DNA of 7,389 bases, taken from assembly GCA_021798655.1 (NCBI GenBank), contig JAJZFE010000081.1, forward strand, positions 1 to 7,389. Direction: 5' to 3'. This document shows positions 1-5,552 of this stretch, one piece after another. The first letter of the stretch is position 1. Every line of letters begins with the position of its first letter. The notes beneath the pieces were generated by a model. That model made no database searches. It was not told the origin of the DNA and saw only the letters and a program-made list of their open reading frames with translations. A program made the position numbers and the translations under genes. The stretch comes from Acidobacteriota bacterium (GTDB lineage Bacteria; Acidobacteriota; Terriglobia; Terriglobales; Acidobacteriaceae).

Positions 1-3000
1 TATAGGACGCGCTCACCACATAGGTGCGCGCGAGCAACAGGTTATTGATCGTCAAGGTAGCCGTGGCCACGCCGCCGCTGCCTGGCGTCAGGTTCACCGT
101 CGTTGGCGGTTGGGCAACCCCGTTTACCGTGTAGCTGAACGTGATGGAGCCGGTAGGCGTACCTCCGCCGTTCGGTTGCGTCGCCATCAGGGTGATCACC
201 GCAGGCGAGCCGTACACCGCGCCCGAGGCAGGAGACGTGAGCGTCATCGCAATCGTGACAAGGGGATTCTCGCCGCTGCCCGAGAGGTTGAGCTGCACGG
301 CGCCGCCCTGCACCGCTACGGTTGCGGCAAGAGGGCCGTTTCCCTGCGGCGTAAAGCTGGGCGTGATGCTGCAGTGCAGGCCTGCGAACAGCGTGCCCGA
401 CGGAAAGTTGGACGCAGCGCATGTATCGGTCTCGGCATAGTCCGCCGTCGCTCCCGAGATAATCGCAAAGGGTGCAGTCGGCGTCAGGGCCGAGGTGCCA
501 ACGTTCGTCGCCGTCAACAGAACCGTTGCTGCGGGTTGGAACTGCGCGACCGTGCCAAAGTTCACAGCAACCTGGCTGCGATTATCAATCAGCACGCGAC
601 TGTTGCCGCTATCGGCCACGTAAAGGTTCGCTGCAGCATCAAGCGCCAGGCCCGACGGCGAGCTCAGGCCCGGGAAGTTCAGCGTCACCGCTTCGCTGCC
701 TGGGCCGCCGCCTGCCGGCAGCTCCTGCACGTTATTACTGTTGCCATCCGAGACGTACAGATTACCGGCCGCGTCCACCGCAACGCCCGAAGGAGCCGTC
801 ACGAATGCACCGCCAAAGCTGACGATGCTGGCCGCTGGAGTCAGCGACGTGCTGCCCGGCGCGGTCTGCAGATCGCCACCGCCGGCAAGGATTTCAATCA
901 GCCCGGACGAATTGCCAGAGTCGGCGATAAACACATTGCCCGTGTGATCCGCCGCCACGCCCACCGGCGTCACCAGCTTCTGGGCACCGGTGTAGGCCAG
1001 CAGCGGCGAGGCGCTCAGCTCTCCGAATGCAGGAACCTCCACCACCCGGGCATTCCCCGTATCGGCTACATAGAGGTTGCCGATCGCATCCACGGCGATG
1101 CCGTGAGGATTGCTGACATCGGTCGTCAGCACCGTCTGCAGGCCTGTGCTCGCGTCCACTTCAAGAACGCGATTATTGCCGCTGTCGGAGATGTACACAT
1201 CCCCGGCGGGATCGACCGCGACACCCTTCGGCGCGCTGAGTCCGGTGCCCACCGTGGACTGCGTCCCCTTCGCCGACGTCACCGCGATGCGGTTGTTGTC
1301 CGGGTCAGCCACGTAGACGTTGCCGGCAGGGTCGATGGCCACGGCGGCCGCATGACCCAGGCCCGTCACACCGAGTGTTGCAGGATCGCCGCCATCCACC
1401 GCGAGCTTCGGTCCGTTGCCAAAGCCGCTGAGCGCAAACGAGTAGGTCTGTCCGCTGGCCGTCGTGGCCTGCAGTGATGCGCCGCGCAAGCCGGCAGTGG
1501 TGGGCGTAAACGTCACCTGCACATAGCACTCCAGGCTGCCGTCCAGGCCCAGCGTGTAGTTGGCGCACGTAGCACCCGTCACCGCATAGTCGCTGCTGCC
1601 GGACGCCATCGTGAAGGCCGCGGTTGTCAGGTTTGGTGCAGTACCGGCGGTCACCGGAAGGTTCGACGCATCGAAGTGGACCTGCAGCGTCTGCACAAAC
1701 GAGCTGCCCAGCGTCGTCTCCGGAAACTGTGTATTCACCGAGACCTTGCGGACGATGTTGTTGCCCGTGTCCGCCACATACAGATTCCCTGCCCCGTCAA
1801 AGGTCACATACGCCGACCCGCCCGAGCTGAACTTGGCCAGCGCAACGTTGCAGCCATCACCGAAGGCGTCCGTCGCCTGCGGACCAGAGGTCCCCGCGCA
1901 GTACGTCGGTGCCGTGCTGGTCCCGGCGATCGTGCCGCCGTTCAGTCCGTTGATGCGCGTGGCCATACCGCTGTTCACATCCACCCTGTAGGCCGACAAC
2001 CAGTGGCTGTCGAACATATATAGATTGCCCAGCGGGTCAACGGCAATCGACACAGGACGAATCACAATGTCGTTGGACCCATTCGCCGGCACAGCCTGCA
2101 CGGCGGTGATAGGCCCGTTCGTGCTGGTCGTCGAATTGATCACCTCGTACCAGTCTCCCGACGTCGCCGTCAGGCCGCTCTCCAGGTTGATCAGGTGGCC
2201 CAGAGCGTTACCGCCCGCATACGCCGCACCGGCATAGATGCCGCCATTGGCACCTTTGGTCGAGAGTTCGTAGACATTGCCAAACTGGTCTGCCGTCATG
2301 CCCACCAGCGCGCTGGAGAACAACGCTCCTCCAACCGGGCCGCCAAAGGCAGGAATGTTCGACGGGCAGGTTGTGGTCAACGAGGTAGGCTTGGCGTTGT
2401 TGCATCCCACCACGGCCGCAATGAAGCCCGGCTGCACGCTGACGCCGAAGATGGTCTGCGTAGTCGCCTGCGTGTTGATCACGCGCACCACGTCGTTCGC
2501 AAAGTCCTGGACATAAAGATTGCCTGCCGCGTCGATGCCCATCTGCAGCGGATCGTGAAAGCCTCCCGAGGTCGCCAGCACCTGGTCCTGAGTCCCCGTC
2601 GTACCCGTGCAGCCGCCACCGGCCTTCGGGACCGCGTGCCCCGCGATGTGGTACATGTACCCCGGAATCACTCCGCCCGCCGCGGTCACACCGTCCGGAT
2701 CAACCAGCTTGATGAAGGCCGCCGGCTGCGTGCCGCCGTGATAGATCGTCCATACCCCCTGGTAGTTATAGTCGGAGAAGTACAGGTTCCCGTAGCCGTC
2801 CACCACCATGCCCTGCACGCGCGAACCCACGCGATGCCCCACCGCAGGCACGCCATCGTCGCAGCCCGGATTCGTGGTCGTGCATGTGATCCCGGTGCAG
2901 CTGGTCGGGGGCACCCCGGCGATGTTCTTCAGCACGCCTGTCTGCACGTTCCACTCGCGGATCAGCGCGTTCGACTGGTCGGCGATGTACACGTTGCCCA

Positions 3001-3244
3001 CCGAGTCGACCGCCAGCGCGTTCGGCCCGTTCAGCGTCGCACTCAGTCCCGGAACGCCGTCACCGCCATAGCCCGGCACCGTCTTCTGCGTGTTTCCGGC
3101 GATGGCTGTCACCGTGTACGGCACCAGCACCGGAGCGACCGTCGTGCTGCTGGCCGACGCGGGACGTACCCACGCGGTCAGCAGTGTGGCTAGAAAAAGG
3201 ACTGAGGGAATGAAGCTGCGGAGTGTGGCCTGGCGTTTGAACAT
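1..3244 (-). CDS. Large secreted NHL-repeat protein with two ASH/choice-of-anchor-like domains and a C-terminal Ig-like domain (3' end outside window)
   Basis: The frame is open for 1081 codons from an ATG at 3244 to the left edge, so the C-terminus is missing. An AAGGTG ribosome-binding site lies 6 nt before this ATG. The N-terminus (MFKRQATLRSF, a hydrophobic stretch, then ASAS near residue 33) is a Sec signal peptide. Residues about 45-505 hold six NHL-type units with cores such as AVDSVGNVYIADQSN and FDGAGNLYVADTGNN. Residues about 507-612 resemble an ASH/choice-of-anchor D domain. Residues about 625-887 hold six tighter NHL units (for example VAVDPAGDVYISDSGNNRV). A second ASH-like domain spans about 888-988, and an Ig-like domain starts near 994 (PTGSITF). 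NHL propellers usually bind proteins, RNA or glycans; no catalytic motif is visible. The protein is probably extracellular or surface-attached. The partner is unknown and the true length cannot be seen. It follows the VWFA gene by 83 bp on the same strand. Confidence 0.9.
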   Translation of the reverse strand, partial: MFKRQATLRSFIPSVLFLATLLTAWVRPASASSTTVAPVLVPYTVTAIAGNTQKTVPGYGGDGVPGLSATLNGPNALAVDSVGNVYIADQSNALIREWNVQTGVLKNIAGVPPTSCTGITCTTTNPGCDDGVPAVGHRVGSRVQGMVVDGYGNLYFSDYNYQGVWTIYHGGTQPAAFIKLVDPDGVTAAGGVIPGYMYHIAGHAVPKAGGGCTGTTGTQDQVLATSGGFHDPLQMGIDAAGNLYVQDFANDVVRVINTQATTQTIFGVSVQPGFIAAVVGCNNAKPTSLTTTCPSNIPAFGGPVGGALFSSALVGMTADQFGNVYELSTKGANGGIYAGAAYAGGNALGHLINLESGLTATSGDWYEVINSTTSTNGPITAVQAVPANGSNDIVIRPVSIAVDPLGNLYMFDSHWLSAYRVDVNSGMATRINGLNGGTIAGTSTAPTYCAGTSGPQATDAFGDGCNVALAKFSSGGSAYVTFDGAGNLYVADTGNNIVRKVSVNTQFPETTLGSSFVQTLQVHFDASNLPVTAGTAPNLTTAAFTMASGSSDYAVTGATCANYTLGLDGSLECYVQVTFTPTTAGLRGASLQATTASGQTYSFALSGFGNGPKLAVDGGDPATLGVTGLGHAAAVAIDPAGNVYVADPDNNRIAVTSAKGTQSTVGTGLSAPKGVAVDPAGDVYISDSGNNRVLEVDASTGLQTVLTTDVSNPHGIAVDAIGNLYVADTGNARVVEVPAFGELSASPLLAYTGAQKLVTPVGVAADHTGNVFIADSGNSSGLIEILAGGGDLQTAPGSTSLTPAASIVSFGGAFVTAPSGVAVDAAGNLYVSDGNSNNVQELPAGGGPGSEAVTLNFPGLSSPSGLALDAAANLYVADSGNSRVLIDNRSQVAVNFGTVAQFQPAATVLLTATNVGTSALTPTAPFAIISGATADYAETDTCAASNFPSGTLFAGLHCSITPSFTPQGNGPLAATVAVQGGAVQLNLSGSGENPLVTIAMTLTSPASGAVYGSPAVITLMATQPNGGGTPTGSITFSYTVNGVAQPPTTVNLTPGSGGVATATLTINNLLLARTYVVSASY
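2..265 (-). other. Start of bacterial Ig-like domain (within the NHL protein, truncated by window)
   Basis: Residues about 994-1081 read MTLTSPASGAVYGSPAVIT, then TPTGSITFSYTVNG and TATLTINNLLLARTYVVSASY. The P-x-G-x-I-T-F strand and the closing Y-x-V-x-A-x-Y strand are typical of tandem bacterial Ig-like (Ig_3/Big-type) repeats found at the C-termini of long secreted proteins. More copies probably lie beyond the left edge. Confidence 0.65.
281..583 (-). other. ASH / choice-of-anchor D-like domain 2 (within the NHL protein)
   Basis: Residues about 888-988 run from SQVAVNFGTVAQF through VLLTATNVGTSAL, a DYAETDTC motif, LHCSITPSFTP and NLSGSG. The NFGTV opening, the N-x-G-x-x-x-L turn, the Cys pair (C941/C957) and the F-x-P...G...LSGSG ending are the standard choice-of-anchor D pattern. 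It parallels the first such domain, including the position of the cysteine pair. Confidence 0.65.
584..1372 (-). repeat. Second NHL block: six compact units, predicted six-bladed beta-propeller
   Basis: Six units follow in close register at residues about 634-655, 673-695, 714-735, 759-784, 818-841 and 864-885. Cores include VAIDPAGNVYVADPDNNRI, GIAVDAIGNLYVADTGNAR and LALDAAANLYVADSGNSRV. Spacing is about 40-58 residues, as expected for canonical NHL blades, and there are no cysteines. Several units share the D-x-G-N-x-R/V tail that gives NHL its usual consensus. This block is more regular than the first and probably forms its own propeller. Confidence 0.75.
1409..1726 (-). other. ASH / choice-of-anchor D-like domain 1 (within the NHL protein)
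   Basis: Residues about 507-612 contain the pattern DY-(6 residues)-C-(12 residues)-C followed by VTFTPTTAGLRGASL and end in FALSGFG. This matches the usual beta-sandwich signature in choice-of-anchor D modules (Cys pair, F-x-P, G, then a closing S-G-x-G). C560 and C573 could form a disulfide. It sits directly between the two NHL blocks. Confidence 0.55.
1730..3112 (-). repeat. First NHL block: six irregular units, predicted beta-propeller
   Basis: Six units with the NHL core (hydrophobic-D-x-x-G-N-hydrophobic-Y-hydrophobic-x-D) occur near residues 75-98, 147-165, 236-258, 316-335, 399-420 and 481-505 of the protein. The first has the typical acidobacterial lead-in (GYGGDG...SATLNGPNALAVD). 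Spacing averages about 75 residues because long Gly/Thr/Cys-containing loops separate the cores. The fourth unit (MTADQFGNVYELSTKG) is the most degenerate. Six units fit one closed six-bladed propeller. The count is from reading the translation; the fold is inference. Confidence 0.7.
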
Positions 3245-3327
3245 TGGATTCACCTTGCGTTGAGTCTTCTTCTACTGCGCTTGATCTGCGTACTTCCAAC
3301 TGCGGGTACGGCTCTGCTGCACGGCTC
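3245..3327 (-). other. Short intergenic gap inside the probable two-gene operon
   Basis: The gap is 83 bp between the VWFA stop (TAA at 3330-3328) and the NHL gene start. Apart from the ribosome-binding site, I see only a 7-bp direct repeat, ACGGCTC on the plus strand, at 3308-3314 and 3321-3327. I see no strong promoter or terminator. Confidence 0.4.
3251..3256 (-). promoter_or_regulatory. Ribosome-binding site of the NHL protein gene
   Basis: On the minus strand the sequence AAGGTG precedes the ATG at 3244 by 6 nt. It fixes this ATG as the start, which also gives a clean signal peptide. It lies in the 83-bp gap after the VWFA gene. That gap has no evident hairpin-plus-T-run terminator, which supports co-transcription. 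Confidence 0.6.
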
Positions 3328-5157
3328 TTACGGATGCGGTGGCGTGTTGCCTGCCGCCGGCCCTGGCTCTGGTTTATTGGTTACTTCCGTCGGAATCTCC
3401 ATCGTGCCGGTCTTGTCTGAAACCGTGTCCAGCACTCCCAGCCGCAGAAAAATCTCACCCTCCGGCAGGTCAATCACCTGCTCCAGCTGGAACGGGCTGT
3501 GCTGCAGCTTCTGGTAGCGGTCATCGGTCAGCTTCAGGTCGATCGACTGGCTCAGGCTCGTAATCACCTTGCCGTACACGTCATACGCTGCGATATCAAA
3601 CTCCAGCCCGCCCTGGTGCGTCTTGTCCGCATTGCTGTTGAACGTGATCTGCTGCCCCGGCAGCGAATACTGAACCACGTATCGACGCAACGGCTTGTTC
3701 TGCAGCTTCGGGTCCAGCGTGCCAATCGTCTTGGTTCCCGGCGGATTCATCTGCGGCCCTTGCGGCTCCACGCGCACCGTGAACAGAAGCTGGCTCGACG
3801 TAGGCACACCCCGGCCCATCGACGCGGACATATTGCTCCCATACGGCTCCGGCGCCTTCGTCGCCAGCGTGATGCCCGGCTTGATCTCATTCCGCGCCAC
3901 GTCGTCCGCAAAGTAACCCTCGCGATAGGCCAGGTGCACCCCCGGTACATTCACCTTCACCGTGATGCGGTGAAACACTCCGTCAAACTGCATACTCGTC
4001 GGGACATACGACATCGAGTAGTAATTCGCCCCGTTTGCGATCGCCTTCCCAACCGCTTCTTTCAAGCCGTTCGTATTGAAGTACGCCACTCCGCCTGTCG
4101 CGTCGGCAACGGCCTCCATGCCCAGATGGTTCTGCGCGTTGCCCATCTCAAACGCCGCCGTTGCATTGGCCGCCGCGTCGCCATGCCCGTTGGCAAAGCC
4201 GGTCAGCGGATGCACCACGCTCCCGGCAGGGTTCGTGGTCACGCCCCGCGCATCCACCGGATACACCGCAATCTGTGCAGCGGTCAGCATGTCCGTGGTT
4301 CGCCGCATATCGCGCGTGTAGTCGGCCATCGTCGCCAGGTCGTCCGCGCCGCCCTGCGGAAACATCTGCAGCGGCATCCCGTCCGTCAGCCAGATCAGGT
4401 TCTTCCGTCCCTTGATCCCCGACAGATAGGCCGCGATCTGGTTCAGCGCCTCCAGCGTCATCCGGTTGCGGATGTCCGCCTGAAACGCCAGCTGCTCGTT
4501 CTGAAACTCCTGGATCGCCGTCGTCGCATCGGCACCGGCCACGTCCAGCTCTGAGCTGAAGGCCTCGTTCGTGTCCGTATCGCTGAACGGCGAAGGCAGC
4601 GCTCGGTTCTTCTTCGTCTTCACCGCGGCCATCAGCACCTCAGGGTCCGACGTGAAGCCCTGCACCAGCCGCAGGCTCGACCCCAGCAGAAGAATCGCCA
4701 CCCGCGTCCCCGCTGGCATGTTCTTGATGTAGTTCACCGTCTCCTGCTTCACGAAGATCTGGTCCTGCGGCCTCGTGTTCAGCGCATCGAGCAGCAGTAC
4801 GTTCACCGAGTTCGATGCCGGCGTCGGCTGCAGATTCGTGTAGATATGCGGCGGCAGCTTCGGCATCTGCCGCGTCACCGCAGGCGTCTCCTTGCCGATC
4901 TCGACGAAGCTGCGAAGCGTCTGCGGCTTGCCGTCCTCCAGCACCGTGAACGCAGACTCCGGCAACCCGCGCACGGGATTTCCCTTGCCGTCTACCGCCG
5001 TCACGTCCACCAGCGTAAGGCGCGAGTACGCCCGCAGCGTGAAGTCGTCCGGAGCCTGCTGGCCAGAAGTCTGCGCGCGCAACCCTGTCGGCGAAGACAG
5101 CAGTCCCGCACCGGTGAGACAGGCCACAGCAAGTCGATTGGTCCAGCTCCGATTCAT
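3328..5157 (-). CDS. Exported VWFA-related protein of the acidobacterial type (TIGR03436-like)
   Basis: This is a complete gene of 609 residues. Residues 1-28 form a Sec signal peptide (MNRSWTNRLAVACL...LRAQ). Residues about 45-87 (LTLVDVTAVDGKGNPVRGL, then FTVLEDGKPQTLRSF) are the N-terminal beta domain typical of the family. The VWA domain spans about 117-305: the strand VNVLLLDALNT (D124), LVQGFTSD (T169), GRKNLIWLTDG (D259) and IAVYPVDARGV. Residues about 378-417 carry the family's YYSMSYVP...FHRITVKV...YREGYFA block. The C-terminal part is beta-rich with a proline-rich tail and has no membrane anchor or sorting motif. The MIDAS motif is degenerate (D-A-L-N-T in place of DxSxS). Its function is unknown; VWA domains mediate metal-dependent protein binding, so a periplasmic or secreted interaction role is likely. 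The frame stays open upstream to an ATG at 5304, but that extension lacks a signal peptide and a ribosome-binding site. The GTG at 5160 is an alternative start one codon earlier. Confidence 0.93.
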   Translation of the reverse strand: MNRSWTNRLAVACLTGAGLLSSPTGLRAQTSGQQAPDDFTLRAYSRLTLVDVTAVDGKGNPVRGLPESAFTVLEDGKPQTLRSFVEIGKETPAVTRQMPKLPPHIYTNLQPTPASNSVNVLLLDALNTRPQDQIFVKQETVNYIKNMPAGTRVAILLLGSSLRLVQGFTSDPEVLMAAVKTKKNRALPSPFSDTDTNEAFSSELDVAGADATTAIQEFQNEQLAFQADIRNRMTLEALNQIAAYLSGIKGRKNLIWLTDGMPLQMFPQGGADDLATMADYTRDMRRTTDMLTAAQIAVYPVDARGVTTNPAGSVVHPLTGFANGHGDAAANATAAFEMGNAQNHLGMEAVADATGGVAYFNTNGLKEAVGKAIANGANYYSMSYVPTSMQFDGVFHRITVKVNVPGVHLAYREGYFADDVARNEIKPGITLATKAPEPYGSNMSASMGRGVPTSSQLLFTVRVEPQGPQMNPPGTKTIGTLDPKLQNKPLRRYVVQYSLPGQQITFNSNADKTHQGGLEFDIAAYDVYGKVITSLSQSIDLKLTDDRYQKLQHSPFQLEQVIDLPEGEIFLRLGVLDTVSDKTGTMEIPTEVTNKPEPGPAAGNTPPHP

Positions 5158-5166
5158 CACGATTGA

Positions 5167-5171
5167 CTCCC
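5167..5171 (-). promoter_or_regulatory. Ribosome-binding site of the VWFA-related gene (decides start)
   Basis: GGGAG on the minus strand lies 6 nt before a GTG (5160) and 9 nt before the adjacent ATG (5157). Either codon could be used; they are consecutive and in frame, so the protein differs by one residue. The site supports rejecting the upstream ATG at 5304. A small inverted repeat (GCGG-5 nt-CCGC, 5172-5184) abuts it on the upstream side. Confidence 0.6.
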
Positions 5172-5408
5172 GCGGCCTTGCCGCACCTCTTGAAAACTCC
5201 ACTCCAGCGCAGGAAAGATGCTTCCCCGCTGTGCCTGCCCGTGTCTCGTTGGAGGGGTCTTCGCAGCCTCGCGGAACGACAGTCCAACTGACACATAAAT
5301 CCACTATTGAATTGCGGCACTCACGCTAACACGCCAACGCTGTCGAAGGGAAGAGAAAAAAACTCCCAGCTGAAAACCCTTACATTCGCAGTCGAAATCA
5401 TTTTCTTA

Positions 5409-5438
5409 TTGACAAACTCGTCCCGCAGCCAATAGCTT
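5409..5438 (+). promoter_or_regulatory. Candidate sigma70-type promoter for the TonB-dependent receptor gene
   Basis: A perfect TTGACA (5409-5414) is followed after 18 nt by TAGCTT (5433-5438), which matches TATAAT at three of six positions. The stretch before the -35 is AT-rich (ATTTTCTTA). Transcription would start near 5445 and leave a leader of about 110 nt. The -35 is strong and the -10 is weak, so this is a candidate only. Confidence 0.4.
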
Positions 5439-5457
5439 GCTCACACCCAGAGTTGCT

Positions 5458-5526
5458 ATGCCCTTCGCGTCAGGAAGCCTGATGCCCCGTCTCTGTCTGC
5501 GCGACGGTGCTGCGATCTCCGGGTGA
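5458..5526 (+). CDS. Possible leader peptide ORF upstream of the receptor gene (speculative)
   Basis: A 22-codon ORF starts with ATG at 5458 and ends with TGA at 5524-5526, 26 nt before the receptor start. An internal in-frame ATG at 5482 would give 14 residues (MPRLCLRDGAAISG) and has the better ribosome-binding site, AGGAAG at 5472-5477 with a 4-nt spacer. The peptide has no run of a single amino acid that would suggest classic attenuation. Short ORFs arise easily by chance, so the support is mostly position and the ribosome-binding site. Confidence 0.15.
   Translation: MPFASGSLMPRLCLRDGAAISG
5468..5484 (+). promoter_or_regulatory. Leader hairpin covering the ribosome-binding site and ATG of the tiny leader ORF
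   Basis: CGTCAGG (5468-5474), an AAG loop and CCTGATG (5478-5484) form seven pairs with one G-U. The core TCAGG-AAG-CCTGA is a perfect inverted repeat. It lies about 25 nt downstream of the predicted transcription start. As DNA it could be an operator half-site pair. As RNA it would hide the AGGAAG and the ATG at 5482. The tight 3-nt loop and short arms make a chance origin quite possible. Confidence 0.25.
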
Positions 5527-5543
5527 ATCAGAACGCCCCACGT

Positions 5544-5547
5544 GGAG
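5544..5547 (+). promoter_or_regulatory. Ribosome-binding site of the TonB-dependent receptor gene
   Basis: GGAG lies 5 nt before the ATG at 5553. The spacing is good, and the ATG starts a protein with a clear signal peptide, which fixes the gene start. Confidence 0.6.
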
Positions 5548-5552
5548 TGACC

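Larger units (their letters stand above)
5158..5552. promoter_or_regulatory. Divergent intergenic region between the VWFA-related gene and the TonB-dependent receptor gene
   Basis: The region is 395 bp with no convincing full-size gene. The central part, about 5284-5460, is clearly more AT-rich than the flanking genes, including an A7 run near 5355-5361 and ATTTTCTTATTGACAAA near 5400. It must hold the promoters for both directions. A rightward promoter candidate is visible and is listed separately. On the minus strand I found no -35/-10 pair that I would defend. The leader of the rightward gene contains a hairpin and a tiny ORF. Confidence 0.6.

Noticed and set aside
110..1477. Long plus-strand open frame (455 codons) opposite the NHL gene
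   Set aside because: It lies in exact codon register with the real minus-strand gene. In GC-rich genes the codons TTA, CTA and TCA are rare, so the register-matched antisense frame stays open by chance. The product is a low-complexity Arg/His-rich string without domain features.
584..3112. NHL units considered as DNA repeats or a CRISPR-like array
   Set aside because: The repeats are only at protein level. Nucleotide copies are diverged and spacing varies, with no constant repeat-spacer unit.
2195..3193. Plus-strand open frame (332 codons) opposite the NHL gene
   Set aside because: It has the same antisense register as above and an Arg/His/Val-rich translation with no recognisable fold. The minus strand encodes clear NHL units throughout.
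3499..4554. Plus-strand open frame (351 codons) opposite the VWFA-related gene
   Set aside because: It is a register-matched antisense shadow of a strongly supported gene, with an Arg/His-rich composition.
5158..5304. N-terminal extension of the VWFA protein to the ATG at 5304
   Set aside because: The 49 extra residues would bury the signal peptide inside the protein and have no good ribosome-binding site. The GGGAG before 5160/5157 marks the true start.
4640..5320. Minus-strand frame of 226 codons overlapping the start of the VWFA gene
   Set aside because: It is out of frame with the real gene and has an Ala/Gly/Arg-rich, domainless translation. The VWFA frame has the signal peptide and ribosome-binding site.
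5348..5367. GGGA...A-run...TCCC considered as a terminator
   Set aside because: The arms are four bases with a 12-nt loop made largely of A. There is no following T-run in either orientation and no gene ends here.
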